From contig SAQG01000021.1 of assembly GCA_004020315.1 (NCBI GenBank), positions 35,719-99,718 of the forward strand: 64,000 nucleotides of DNA, given 5' to 3'. Position numbers and translations under genes: made by a program. Under the pieces are notes generated by a model, which searched no databases, was not told the DNA's origin, and saw only the letters and a list, made by a program, of their open reading frames with translations. Of this stretch, positions 1-10,532 are shown piece by piece. The first letter of the stretch is position 1. Every line of letters starts with the position of its first letter. Source of the DNA: Mesorhizobium sp. Its GTDB lineage: Bacteria > Pseudomonadota > Alphaproteobacteria > Rhizobiales > Rhizobiaceae.

Positions 1-224
1 TCGACGGCGAAGGAGGGAATGATGAGGGGGGCCATTTGCCCGGCAGCGCCGCGTACCACGTCGCCGAGCTGAAACCGCCGCTGCTCGGGCGAAACGTCCG
101 GCCGGTCCCGGTCGCCATAGGTCGCTTCGCAGATGAGATAGTCGACACCGGCCGGGCCTTCCGGATCGTTCTGAAGGATCTTGTAGCCTGGCCCGATATC
201 ACCCGAAAACATGATGCGCGGCGT
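1..224 (-). pseudogene. Partial second copy of an MBL-fold RNA exonuclease (internal part; 5' part missing)
   Basis: Clear nucleotide similarity to 49692-49915 inside the intact MBL exonuclease gene; similarity stops near 220-230. May continue left of the window. Confidence 0.6.
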
Positions 225-280
225 TGGCCAGCAAGTTGGCAAGCTCGAGTGATGATGGATACGGCGGCGAACCCCGGAGG

Positions 281-637
281 CTACACGAAAAGGTACCAGA
301 ACGGCGGGAAGGTTAGTAGGAATCCTATCCCGAGCAAGACGAGCGCTGCGACATTGACGGCGCGCATGTTCACCGTTTCCCTTTGCCAAATCCGTGACAG
401 CCCGTACCAAGCAACGAGCCAAACGATGATTGTTACGGTCGTCTTGCCGGAGAGCGGGCCGACAGGATTGTAGAAATTCAACAGACCTCGCAATCCGGGC
501 GACAGCTCAGAGGCGAATGCTAGAACGCCGATGGCAGCACAACCGATGCCCGCTGCCAGAATGGCCGCAGCTCCGGGGCCATTCGGGATCGTCTCAACGA
601 TCTTTCCAAACTCGACCGGTTTTTGCGACGTATTCAT
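281..637 (-). CDS. Small multi-TM hypothetical membrane protein (118 aa)
   Basis: ORF with hydrophobic segments; overlaps the upstream membrane ORF 634-1206 by 4 bp (operon-like). Confidence 0.7.
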   Translation of the reverse strand: MNTSQKPVEFGKIVETIPNGPGAAAILAAGIGCAAIGVLAFASELSPGLRGLLNFYNPVGPLSGKTTVTIIVWLVAWYGLSRIWQRETVNMRAVNVAALVLLGIGFLLTFPPFWYLFV

Positions 638-1206
638 GTCCCTTCCCCCTGCATCAGAATGATCACATCACCACCCCGAATCGGAGCGTACTTGTTCAGG
701 AATGCGCCGAACGCTCCGGCGATTCCCGTGGCGACAAAAGCAGCCACGGCGAAGGCTAGTACGGAGATGCGCATGTTTCGGTGTTGAATGATTGCTCGCC
801 CGTATTTCATGGTGACGTAGGCCACCATGGTCATGGCGGTCGGTGCTAGCCAGCCTACATGCTCTTTCCATTCCATGCCGACGTTATGCCACTCGGATGT
901 CTTCCCGCTGGACAGGAGCAATCTCCGCGGATAGTCCGCAAGATCGGTGACGCCTTCCGGCGGAACGGCTCGATACCAAGGATAGATGACGTAGGTGCCA
1001 GAGAACACAGTGAGCCACGCGAGTATCACCATCGCCACGAGGTAAAGACCAAGCAGTGTCTGGCCTCCCGCGCTCATCGCCGGCGGCGCGCCAGGCGCAG
1101 AAATTCGATAGAGTTCGACCAGCGCGCCAGAGAACGCCAGCATGAACAGGGCTCCAAACCCCATTCCATGCAGCACCGTCATGAGGTCGTGCGTTGTAAT
1201 TTCCAT
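634..1206 (-). CDS. Hypothetical multi-TM membrane protein (190 aa)
   Basis: ORF with several TM-like segments; FNR-like box upstream. Confidence 0.7.
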   Translation of the reverse strand: MEITTHDLMTVLHGMGFGALFMLAFSGALVELYRISAPGAPPAMSAGGQTLLGLYLVAMVILAWLTVFSGTYVIYPWYRAVPPEGVTDLADYPRRLLLSSGKTSEWHNVGMEWKEHVGWLAPTAMTMVAYVTMKYGRAIIQHRNMRISVLAFAVAAFVATGIAGAFGAFLNKYAPIRGGDVIILMQGEGT

Positions 1207-1273
1207 GACAGGCCCCTTTCATGCCTGGCAATATACAATATACAATATATTAGCGACGTCGCATGTTGCGGCA

Positions 1274-1287
1274 TTGATCCACATCAA
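1274..1287. promoter_or_regulatory. FNR/FixK-type box TTGATCCACATCAA
   Basis: Perfect TTGAT-N4-ATCAA; centre about 74 bp before the start at 1206 (-). Confidence 0.75.
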
Positions 1288-1639
1288 AGCTCCCGCTTAC
1301 GGGTCCACTGCTTGGCACGGGCAACATTCCACTGATTTCCATCCTTGACTTATTAGAGAACATACCGATTACGCGCAGCTCTCTTTCGCCGCGACACCGG
1401 CAACACATCGCATTTCGACGTCCGGAATTGCAGCGCTCCCGCGCAGAGGAGAAGCTCATTCACGCACAAGATGCCGCGCTCGACACCGAAACGATCAGTG
1501 CCAACGGTCCTCAGAGCGTTACCGTGCGAGCGGTTAGTCCTTTGGCGCGCAAACCTGTCCCGCCTCAACCACTTTGGTGTACGCGCATTGCGCATTGACT
1601 TGCTCGCTGAGCATCGATGCTACCGATGCACTCATCACG

Positions 1640-2045
1640 CGGCCGACAGGCAAGTACTGAGGCCAAAGCGCGCTGTAGCGCTTGGTCGCGTGCGCTGCAG
1701 AGCACCTTGGCGCTCATCCGGTTGGTGACGTAGGCGAAGGCGATGCCCGTCTCGGGATCGGCGAATGCGAGTGAGCCGCCGGCGCCCGGCGCGCCGAATG
1801 CGCTCGGGCTGCCCACCGGCCACTCTCGCGATGACTTCATGAAGCCCATCGAAAACTGCGCCTCGGCTCTGATGCCGTCGTCGTAGAAGCCATTGGCCGG
1901 TGGCAGCGCCGGCGCCTTCAGTGCCTCAAGCGAGCCGGGTCGGGTAAGCACATGAAGTCGAACGTGTCGCTCGGCATCTGGTCCGTGCAGGTTGGCGCGC
2001 AACCACGAACGTGATCCTTCGACGGCGATCCTTCGATAGGGACTG
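1640..2045 (-). pseudogene. Remnant of a beta-lactamase-family serine hydrolase (C-terminal part)
   Basis: Peptide SREWPVGSPSAFGAPGAGGSLAFADPETGIAFAYVTNRM is typical of the C-terminus of this family; no N-terminal half found in frame. Confidence 0.5.
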
Positions 2046-2457
2046 CTTCACTGCCGATTTTTGTTTGTGGCCCGTCCCGCCCGGTAGATGTTGATCGGAA
2101 ACGTGACAGACCCGCCTCCGAAGGCGGGCGAGGAGCCGCCGCCGCTCAGCAGCGCCTTGTCGAGGTTGTGGTGGAGGATGCGATCAAAGTGTCGGGAATA
2201 TTCGCGGCACAAACTGCGCGAGAACGTCTCAACGAGGGCATCGCAGATCGTATCGAGGCGTCCCAGTCTTTCGCTCCACGACTTCGAGTCGCCGTCGTAA
2301 GGGCTCAGGGGCGCATCGTCGCCCGGCTGATCTCGATCGCAGTGACGACACCCATAAGACTGCCCCTGATAAGCGTTACGTCACTCGCCTCGATAGCGAC
2401 GTCGGTTCCTGTCCCGATCGCGAAGCCGACATCGACGCCTGGCAGGCGCTGCTTACG

Positions 2458-3218
2458 TCACTGCTGCCGTGCGAGGCCGACTCGCGCGGGCGCGGGGCGG
2501 CCCGGGACACTGATGTCCACCAGGATATCATAGCGGTCACTGCCGGGCAGCGTGACGAAGCCGCCATAGGTCACCGTGCCGGCGATCGCCATTGGCTCAA
2601 GTTCCAAGCTGTTTTGCCCAACATGTCCCAGTCCCGATACGGTTGCAGTCACTTTGGCGTTCTCGATACGCGCGCCCGTCGCGGCCTCGAAGACCGCGAT
2701 GATGATGTGGTATTCATGTGCACCGCGCGGGCGCCGCCATGCATAGTAGCCTCGGGGTGACTCTCAAGAAGACGGCGCGCAATTGCCGCCGGCAAGACTC
2801 CCAGATAGACGCCTAACCCCTGCGCCACTTTATAGTTTTCATCTTCTTTGGCCGAAACCGGGGAGACCACAGAGGACAAATAATGAACGGCCGTAACTGG
2901 CGTGGACAGTTTCGCAGTCGTGGCCAATCCGGCGGGCGTGTGGCATACTGTTCCATAGCCGCCGCTACATGGAACTGATGGAAGGTAGCTCTGATATGCG
3001 CCGCTTGTTGACCCGTACCAGACTGCCGACGAACGGCTGGCGAAACCGCCACTAGCTGCGACGAGGTGATTGGCGATGGCGACCGGCCCTTCGGCCCTGG
3101 CATGAACCACCGACGCCAGCAGGCTCACTGCGAGTAGTACCAGCAGAAACATCTGCCCTGCCGCTGTCGCATTTGGCTGCGCCGCAACTGCACACGCTTT
3201 TGCTGGCATGATAACCAT
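2458..3218 (-). pseudogene. Frameshifted exported/periplasmic hypothetical protein
   Basis: N-terminal part (3218 to about 2712, signal-like segment) and C-terminal part (HEYHIIIAVFEAATGARIENAKVTATVSGLGHVGQ...) are in different frames, joined at gtgcacatgaatac. Confidence 0.6.
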
Positions 3219-3274
3219 GACATCCCACGTAAGGTTATCTGGATCGATACCACCGGATTTTGGCAGTGGGCGCT

Positions 3275-3288
3275 TTGATTTTGATCAA
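3275..3288. promoter_or_regulatory. FNR/FixK-type box TTGATTTTGATCAA
   Basis: Perfect TTGAT-N4-ATCAA; centre 63.5 bp before the start at 3218 (-). Confidence 0.75.
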
Positions 3289-3392
3289 CAATTCCCGCTC
3301 GCCGAAACGTCGGGCAGCAAGACCGGAGCGGCTATCGAAATTTCCCAGGCTGACAGATGATTGGCTTGCGGCACAGGCGCCTCGCAATCCGA

Positions 3393-4751
3393 TCAAGCGG
3401 TCGGCGTCGGTTCCTGGTCGAACGCTCTCAACCAGCCGCCTTCAAACCCCGCCCGTTGCATGCCGCTGCGGATATACCGGCACGAGCGCATCAGGCGCCA
3501 CAGAAGCCCGCTGCGATCGTTCTCGATCATCAGCACGACGGGGCCTTCGTTGAGGCCGAAGTGCCAAGGCGAAACCCACCAGCCAAAGGCATTGCCGGAT
3601 GTCCCCGGATGCGTCGGATTGAAGGCCGCCTTGAAACCATAGGCTTTGGCGGCCTTGAGCTTGGCCTGGTGGATGCAGAAGCTGATCGCCGGCCGGACGA
3701 TTTCGGGAGCAAAAGGCAAGGAGGCCACGACGGCCCATGGGGCAAGCGTGCCATCGTCGGGGCCGTACGGGACTCCGCGTGCAACATAATCCTCGAAGCG
3801 GCGTTCGATGCCGTTCAACTTGAGCGTGGAAGGGCCAGGACCCTCGCTTGCGGTGATGCCCCAGCAGTGTTCGCCATAACCCTCGAATCCACGGGGGTTC
3901 TCGATGGCGTAACGCTGATGGACGAAGGTGGCGCGTCGGCTGTTCTCGAAATAGTCGGTTCCCTTGCTGCGCATGAAGGCATCCTGCAGGTCGCGAAAAT
4001 CGATCCATACATGCGAAAGCTGGTGGATGAACAGCGGTCCCGCATAAAGATAGTCGTAGCCGTAACAGCTCTCCCATCGGAAGGTCGCGGTCCAGGCCGT
4101 ATAGCTGCTCTCGGGCAAGGGGTGTGTCGGCGATCCGAGCCCCAGGACATAGAGCAGGAGCGCTTCGTCATAGCCTTCCCAGCGATACTCCAGAAACCCG
4201 TGCTCGGGTGTCCAGCCATGGGTGACGGTCTCTCCACCGTCCTGCGCCCAGCACCAGTCGGCTCGGCCATAAAGCGCCTCCGCCAAGCTGCGGATCTCGG
4301 CTTCGGCCTCGGTATCGGCATCGAAATACTGCCCTGCAGCCAGCGCGCCCGCCAGCAGGAACGTGCTGTCGATCGTGGACAGCTCGCATTGCCAGGCTCG
4401 CCGGCCGGTCTGCATGTTCAGGAAGTGATAGTAGAAGCCGTGATATCCCGTGGCATCCGGATCCGGACCCTGCGGGCTGTTCCAGAAGAAGCGCAGCGTC
4501 GCCAAGGTGCGTTCCGCAGCCGCGCTTCGCTTCATGAACCCGCGCTCGACTCCCACTGGATAGGACGCCAGCGCAAGGCCGGTGGCCGCGATGCTCGCCG
4601 GCCAATTCGCTTCGGTCTTGTCCAGAATGAGACCGTTCGCAGGGTTCGCTTCATGAATGAAGTAGTCGAACGTCTCCCGCTGCAGCATCGCCAGATCGTC
4701 TTCGATGGCCGAGGTGTTGAAGCGGTGGGTTTCGAAAGGATGCGTTCGCAT
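3393..4751 (-). CDS. Glucoamylase/glycoamylase-like domain protein (PF10091-like, 452 aa)
   Basis: Motifs such as GWWVSPWHFGLNEGPVVLMIEND and GITASEGP...Y typical of the glycoamylase-like domain. Confidence 0.8.
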   Translation of the reverse strand: MRTHPFETHRFNTSAIEDDLAMLQRETFDYFIHEANPANGLILDKTEANWPASIAATGLALASYPVGVERGFMKRSAAAERTLATLRFFWNSPQGPDPDATGYHGFYYHFLNMQTGRRAWQCELSTIDSTFLLAGALAAGQYFDADTEAEAEIRSLAEALYGRADWCWAQDGGETVTHGWTPEHGFLEYRWEGYDEALLLYVLGLGSPTHPLPESSYTAWTATFRWESCYGYDYLYAGPLFIHQLSHVWIDFRDLQDAFMRSKGTDYFENSRRATFVHQRYAIENPRGFEGYGEHCWGITASEGPGPSTLKLNGIERRFEDYVARGVPYGPDDGTLAPWAVVASLPFAPEIVRPAISFCIHQAKLKAAKAYGFKAAFNPTHPGTSGNAFGWWVSPWHFGLNEGPVVLMIENDRSGLLWRLMRSCRYIRSGMQRAGFEGGWLRAFDQEPTPTA

Positions 4752-4775
4752 CTCAGTATGACCTCGGATCGCCGT

Positions 4776-5426
4776 TCACGGATGCGCGAAGTACAGGTGG
4801 TCATACACACCTTTAACGCCTCTGACGCCTTCGGCAACGACGCGCACGGCATCCCGTTCACTCTGCGATCTGACTGCGCCCGAAAAATGGACCAAGCCAT
4901 CGCTGACCGTGAGTGTTAACGCGTCTCCGTTGACGCCTGCGTCCTCTCGCAGCCGCGTAAGAATGCTGCGCCGGATCGCATCGTCACCTGCCGCCGTGGC
5001 GTCGAACTTTGCCGCAACGACGGCGCGCAAAAGATCGGCACGGCTGACGACGCCGACCAGGCGCGGTCCCCTCAAGACCGGTATGCGCTTGATGCCGTGT
5101 TCCTGCATCAGGACGGCAATTCGCTCGATCGGAGTTTCCTCGTCCGCCACGACGACGTCGGACGTCATCAAATCCGCCACTTTCCAGCTGTGGCCCTTCA
5201 CATAGCCACGCGCCTCACCTGACGACAATGCTGTGGCACCGAGTTCCGACCTGCGCAGGAAGTCACCTTCGCTCACAATTCCAACCACGCGGCCGCCATC
5301 GTCGACGACCGGCATGCCGCTGATGCGATGATCCAGCATGATCCGTGCTGCGTGTCTTACGCTGTGGTCAGGCGACACCGTAACAACCCTTGCAGTCATT
5401 ACATCCTTTGCTCTCATCGGCCTCAT
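4776..5426 (-). CDS. CBS-domain pair plus BON-domain protein (216 aa)
   Basis: Two CBS motifs (MTARVVTVSPDHSVRHAARIMLDHRISGMPVVDDGGRVVGIVSEGDFLRR...) then a C-terminal BON-like region. Start may be 5417. Confidence 0.85.
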   Translation of the reverse strand: MRPMRAKDVMTARVVTVSPDHSVRHAARIMLDHRISGMPVVDDGGRVVGIVSEGDFLRRSELGATALSSGEARGYVKGHSWKVADLMTSDVVVADEETPIERIAVLMQEHGIKRIPVLRGPRLVGVVSRADLLRAVVAAKFDATAAGDDAIRRSILTRLREDAGVNGDALTLTVSDGLVHFSGAVRSQSERDAVRVVAEGVRGVKGVYDHLYFAHP

Positions 5427-5614
5427 CCTAGTTCAGTTCAAGTGGACAGGCGCTCGGGCACCAATCGGCAATATGGTAGCGTAGCCGGCCCCAGCCTCCT
5501 TTGAGGCAAATCAATACCGGCTCCGAACCAGACGACCCGGACGACTTGAACGCCTGCTCCCAGTACTTGTCTGTTGCGGTGCCGGCACAAGTGATGGCCT
5601 TCGGACTCCTCGTT

Positions 5615-5628
5615 TTGATTTGCGTCAA
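5615..5628. promoter_or_regulatory. FNR/FixK-like box TTGATTTGCGTCAA
   Basis: One mismatch to TTGAT-N4-ATCAA; between divergent 4776-5426 (-) and the ABC operon (+). Confidence 0.5.
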
Positions 5629-5770
5629 TGTGGCTCTCATCTGCAGGGATGACTGTGGTGCGGAGATACGAGGGGGTTGAGCTGGCGAGGACGCATTTTC
5701 CCAACCCAACTCGCGGATCTATCCTGGAGCCGGCGCGACAAATGCCTCGAACATGCGATCTCCAAAGGCC

Positions 5771-6478
5771 ATGGCTGACCTCGTCTTCAGCGCCAGAGCG
5801 CTGACCAAAACTTACACCTCGGGTGAGACGCAGGTGCTTGCCCTGCGCGCGCTGGACCTGGAAATCTTCGCTGGAGAAGTGGTCGTGCTGCTCGGCCCGT
5901 CAGGCAGCGGCAAGTCGACCCTCCTCAACATCATGGGCGGGCTTGACCATGCCACGAGCGGTCAGTTGTTCTTCAGGGATCAGGAGTTGACCAACCTCGA
6001 TGATCGAGGCCTTACGGCCTATCGTCGCCAGCACGTCGGGTTCGTTTTTCAATTCTACAATTTGATCCCTAGCCTGACGGCTTATGAAAATGTCGCCCTG
6101 GTTACGGAGATTTCCGATCACCCGATGCGCCCGGACGAGGCGCTGGCGCTTGTTGGACTTGAACCGAGGGTGCACCATTTCCCGGCTCAGCTCTCCGGTG
6201 GCGAGCAGCAGCGCGTGGCCATTGCCCGCGCCATCGCCAAGCGCCCCGACGTGTTGCTTTGCGACGAGCCGACCGGCGCTCTCGATTCCAAGACGGGCAT
6301 CCGGGTGATCGAGGCACTGCTGGGCATCAATGCGCAGCTCGGCACCACGGTCCTCATCATAACGCACAACGCCAGCATCCAGGACGTCGCCGACCGCGTG
6401 CTGTTCTTCGCCGACGGTCAAATTTCCAGAGTTCACAAGAACAAGGCGCGCCGAACTGCCGCCGAGCTCGTCTGGTGA
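5771..6478 (+). CDS. ABC transporter ATP-binding protein (MacB/LolD-like), copy 1
   Basis: Walker [10 protein letters not shown], signature [14 protein letters not shown], Walker [13 protein letters not shown]. Start 5753 or 5771. Confidence 0.9.
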   Translation: MADLVFSARALTKTYTSGETQVLALRALDLEIFAGEVVVLLGPSGSGKSTLLNIMGGLDHATSGQLFFRDQELTNLDDRGLTAYRRQHVGFVFQFYNLIPSLTAYENVALVTEISDHPMRPDEALALVGLEPRVHHFPAQLSGGEQQRVAIARAIAKRPDVLLCDEPTGALDSKTGIRVIEALLGINAQLGTTVLIITHNASIQDVADRVLFFADGQISRVHKNKARRTAAELVW

Positions 6479-6482
6479 TCCG

Positions 6483-8846
6483 ATGCGCACCCTGGATATC
6501 AAGCTCTTTCGTGATCTGGTGCGGCTCTGGGCTCAGGCGCTTGCGATCGCTCTCGTCATTGCCGGCGGAGTGTCCACAGTGGTTCTTGCTGTCGGCTCCT
6601 TGCGGTCGCTGGAGGAAACCCGAATTGCTTATTACGAGAGGCACCAATTCGCCGATGTCTTTGCGTTGGTCAGGCGTGCGCCGAAGACGCTGCTCACTCA
6701 AATTGCAGAAATCCCCGGAGTTGCTGCCGTGCAAGGGCGAATTGCCAAATTGGCCCTGCTCGATATTCCTCAGTTTAGCGAGCCTGCAACGGGACTATTC
6801 ATTTCGTTGCCTGAGGACCGTCAGCCCGCGCTTAATCGGCTGTACATACGGTTAGGCCGGATGCCCGAACCTGGGCGAGGCGATGAAGTTGTCGTCACCG
6901 AGGGCTTTGCCAAAGCACATGCATTCAGGCCGGGGTCTCACTTCGCTGCCATTCTCAACGGCCGCAAGCGCGACCTCGTCGTCGTGGGTATCGCGCTCTC
7001 GCCGGAATTTATCTACGCCATAGGGCCGGGCGACCGCATGCCGGACGAGCGTCGCTTTGCCATCGTCTGGATGTCTGAAAAGGCTCTCGCCAGCGTCTAC
7101 AACCTGGACGGCGCATTCTCCTCGGTCATTCTCAGCCTAATGCGGGACGCCTCGGAAGGCGAGGTCATCACGCGCCTCGACGCGTTGCTCGATCGCTACG
7201 GTGGACAAGCAGCATATGGGCGCGAGGATCAGACCTCACACGCCTTTCTGGAACACGGGCTCGACATGCTCAGGAATATGAGCCGCACGCTGCCGCCGAT
7301 CTTTCTTTTGGTGGCCGCATTCCTGATCAACGTGACGCTTAGCCGGATCGTCGCGCTCGAACGCGAACAAATCGGTCTGCTGAAGGCGCTTGGCTATCGG
7401 AACGCCGCCGTCGCCTGGCATTACATCAAATTCATCGTTGTGATTGTCACGATCGGGGTCGTCATCGGCAGCGCGGCTGGAACGTGGCTGGGCACTTTCG
7501 TAACAGAGATGTATGGCGACTTTTACCGGTTCCCATTCCGCGTTTTTGTTCAGAGCTCGGATGTCTACGTTGCGGCTGCGGCGCTCAGCCTTGGTGCTGC
7601 GATCGTCGGCGCGGTGCGTGCGTTGCGCGATATCGTGACGTTGCCGCCCGCAGTTGCGATGCAGCCGCCCGCTCCGCCTCGGTTCCGTCGTCTCCTGCCC
7701 GCGAACTTTGCTATCCGTAACGTCCTTTCACAACCGGCTGTGATGATGGTGCGCAACATCAGCGGCCATCCGATAAGGGCTATGTTTACGATAGCGGGCA
7801 TGTCGCTGGCGACGGGAATCCTGATCGCCTCGCTTTTCCTCAACGGCACGATGGAGGCGTTGATCGATGTGACTTATTTCCTGTCCGACCGACAGGATGC
7901 CACTGTGAGCTTTGTCGAACGGCGCCCGCTGAAAGCAGTCAATCAAATTGCGCGGCTGCCCGGTATTCTTGCGGCGGAGCCTTTTCGGGAGGTTCCCGTT
8001 CGCATACGGAATGGAAACATCGACCGTCGGATCATGATCAGCGGAAGACCGCGCGATGCCGACCTCAACAGGATCATCGACACTGACCTGCATCCCGTCG
8101 TGCTGCCGGAAGCGGGCTTGGCACTTTCGAGTTGGCTCGTGCACATTCTCGGGACACAGGTCGGCGATTTCGTCGAAATTGATTTGCTGGAAGGGCGGCG
8201 ACGGACCGTCTCCCTTCCCGTGACCGCGTTGGTCGAGGATTATTTTGGCATTCAGGGAATGATGCATTTCGACGCCCTGGCGCGCTTGATGCGGGAGGCT
8301 CCGGCCGTCAACAGCGTAAGCGTAAGCCTCGATGCGAACGAGCGTGACCGATTTTACGACGCTATCAAGAGCATGCCGACGGTCAGCGGCGTGGCCCTGC
8401 AACGCGTATCACTTGCGAACTTCCGTGATGCATTGGCCGTGTTGGTGACCACGATGGCAAACATTTACATTGGGCTCGCGGCCGTTATCGCCTTCGGTGT
8501 CGTCTACAACAGCGCAAGAATCTCGCTTTCCGAACGCGCGCGCGAGTTGGCCAGCCTGCGTGTCCTCGGCTTCACCCGTGGAGAAGTGTTGCGAATTCTG
8601 CTCCTCGAGCTGGCCGTGTTGACGTTGCTTGCGCAGCCGCCGGGATGGGCCATCGGCTACGGCCTCGCCTGGACATTGCAAACAAAAATGGCCGGCGAGC
8701 TGATGCGGACTCGGTTGGTCGTGGAACATTCTACCTATGTACTTGCCAGCGCGATGGTGATTGCCGCGGCACTGTTCTCCGCGCTCGTCGTACGCCGGCG
8801 GATCAACCAGCTCGACCTTGTCACCGTTCTCAAGACGCGAGATTGA
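6483..8846 (+). CDS. ABC transporter permease, FtsX-like, 787 aa, copy 1
   Basis: FtsX-type permease; SERARELASLRVLGFTRGEVLRILLLELAVLT motif; 4 bp after the ATPase stop. Confidence 0.9.
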   Translation: MRTLDIKLFRDLVRLWAQALAIALVIAGGVSTVVLAVGSLRSLEETRIAYYERHQFADVFALVRRAPKTLLTQIAEIPGVAAVQGRIAKLALLDIPQFSEPATGLFISLPEDRQPALNRLYIRLGRMPEPGRGDEVVVTEGFAKAHAFRPGSHFAAILNGRKRDLVVVGIALSPEFIYAIGPGDRMPDERRFAIVWMSEKALASVYNLDGAFSSVILSLMRDASEGEVITRLDALLDRYGGQAAYGREDQTSHAFLEHGLDMLRNMSRTLPPIFLLVAAFLINVTLSRIVALEREQIGLLKALGYRNAAVAWHYIKFIVVIVTIGVVIGSAAGTWLGTFVTEMYGDFYRFPFRVFVQSSDVYVAAAALSLGAAIVGAVRALRDIVTLPPAVAMQPPAPPRFRRLLPANFAIRNVLSQPAVMMVRNISGHPIRAMFTIAGMSLATGILIASLFLNGTMEALIDVTYFLSDRQDATVSFVERRPLKAVNQIARLPGILAAEPFREVPVRIRNGNIDRRIMISGRPRDADLNRIIDTDLHPVVLPEAGLALSSWLVHILGTQVGDFVEIDLLEGRRRTVSLPVTALVEDYFGIQGMMHFDALARLMREAPAVNSVSVSLDANERDRFYDAIKSMPTVSGVALQRVSLANFRDALAVLVTTMANIYIGLAAVIAFGVVYNSARISLSERARELASLRVLGFTRGEVLRILLLELAVLTLLAQPPGWAIGYGLAWTLQTKMAGELMRTRLVVEHSTYVLASAMVIAAALFSALVVRRRINQLDLVTVLKTRD

Positions 8847-8849
8847 ACC

Positions 8850-10067
8850 ATGCGCACGATCTGGATGAAGCGAACCGTCGGGGCCACGGCCTTGGGTGTC
8901 TTGGCAGCCGCTGCGGTCTGGTTCGCATGGCCACGGCCGATCGCAGTGGATCTGGCGACGGTGACGGAAGGGTCCATGGAGGTCACGATCGACGACGAGG
9001 CCAAGACGCGCGTCCGCCATGTCTATACGGTGTCCGCGCCAATCGCTGGAAAAGTCCTGCGAATCTCCCCGCCTCGCCATGTCGGGGATCAGGTTGCCGT
9101 GGACGAGACGGTGGCGGTTATGCAGCCGACGGTGCCGAGCTTCCACGACGCCCGCACGCACGAAGAGCTACAGGCGGCGCTGGCGGCAACCGAAGCGGCA
9201 ATGACGCTTTCGGAAGCCGAAGTTCGCCGGATCGAGGCGGCGCTCAAATTTTCGCGCACGGAGCTTCAGCGGGCGGAGGCCCTCGCCCGCACCGAGGCGA
9301 TCTCGGTCAAGGTTTTGGACAAGGCAAGATTCGACGTCGAAACCAATGAAGCTGCGTTGGCAAGCGCCAAGGCGCAGGTCGAGGTACGGCGCAACGAGCG
9401 CTCAAGCGTTGCGGCCCGACTCAGCGAACCGTCGGACGCCATCCCGCAATCGAATCCCGCCTGCTGCATCCAGCTACGCGCCCCAATGAACGGCAGCATC
9501 CTGAAGATCGTTCAGGAGAGCGAAGGAGTGGTGCAAGCAGGTGCCCCGTTGATCGAGATCGGCGATCCGCGCGACCTCGAGATCGTCGCCGAGCTTCTGT
9601 CGACCGACGCTGTCCAGATCAAGGCCGGCGCACCTGTCCGGATCGATGGCTGGGGCGGATCACCCATCCGTGGCCAGGTGACACGGGTGGACCCGGCGGG
9701 GTTCGTCAAGGTCTCCGCACTCGGTATCGAGGAACAAAGGGTCCGCACGATCATCGATTTCGCCGATCCTCCCGAAGCATGGCCGTCGCTCGGTCATGAC
9801 TATCGGGTGATCGTGCATGTCACGATCTGGAATGCGGAAGACGTGCTGACGGTGCCGGTGGCGGCCCTGTTTCGAAAGGGGGAGGACTGGGCTGTCTTCG
9901 CGGTCAAGGATGGGCGTGCGGTCACAACGATCGTCAAGCTCGGGCAGCGCAACGACCGGACGGCAGAGATTCTGTCAGGCCTTGCCGCAGGCGATCGCGT
10001 GGTGCTGCACCCGAGCGACAGGGTCACGGACGGCGTGACCGTCGCAGAGCGCGGTGGAATAGGCTGA
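8850..10067 (+). CDS. HlyD-family periplasmic adaptor, copy 1
   Basis: N-terminal TM, VYTVSAPIAGKVLRI biotinyl-lipoyl-like segment, coiled coil; follows the permease. Confidence 0.9.
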   Translation: MRTIWMKRTVGATALGVLAAAAVWFAWPRPIAVDLATVTEGSMEVTIDDEAKTRVRHVYTVSAPIAGKVLRISPPRHVGDQVAVDETVAVMQPTVPSFHDARTHEELQAALAATEAAMTLSEAEVRRIEAALKFSRTELQRAEALARTEAISVKVLDKARFDVETNEAALASAKAQVEVRRNERSSVAARLSEPSDAIPQSNPACCIQLRAPMNGSILKIVQESEGVVQAGAPLIEIGDPRDLEIVAELLSTDAVQIKAGAPVRIDGWGGSPIRGQVTRVDPAGFVKVSALGIEEQRVRTIIDFADPPEAWPSLGHDYRVIVHVTIWNAEDVLTVPVAALFRKGEDWAVFAVKDGRAVTTIVKLGQRNDRTAEILSGLAAGDRVVLHPSDRVTDGVTVAERGGIG

Positions 10068-10532
10068 AACGCCCTTTTTCGCCGGCAGCTCAGCCGCTTT
10101 CCATCGAAGGGCTTTCAAGGTGGTAGGCGCGTAAACTCGCGCTCCCTAGTCCGGAACTGTTACTTGCGCTGGTCGGAAAAACAGTAACGCCAGCCTGTGG
10201 CGATCTGTCAGGCACGACCAAGAAAAAGCGGGGAACTGAGTTGGATTGCTGTTCAACGGGAACTGTCTCGGGCGCAATCCCGAAAGACCATTCAAAAGAC
10301 AAATTGGAACCGCGCCTAGGCTACGAAACGGCTAATCCTGGAGTCATATCAATCTTTTAGCTTATTGATTGCGTGGCTCGATAATGCAGCACAGGTCGCC
10401 AGAAGGATACGCAAGCGGCGACGAAGGCGAGCGCTGGCATGATGCGCTGTCCCTCCTCCTGCGGCTGTTCCTTCGATCGGCGACAGCAACGAAACGACCT
10501 GTGAGGCGGCACTGCCCCAGGCGGATGTTGTA

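Noticed and set aside
3357-4919. 520-aa plus-strand ORF
   Set aside because: Antisense to the glycoamylase-like gene, which has recognisable motifs.
10090-10302. 70-aa minus-strand ORF
   Set aside because: Low-complexity-looking peptide in an apparently non-coding gap; no support.
10344-10371. ATCAAT...ATTGAT dyad resembling an FNR box
   Set aside because: Half-sites point outward with wrong spacing and order; not TTGAT-N4-ATCAA.
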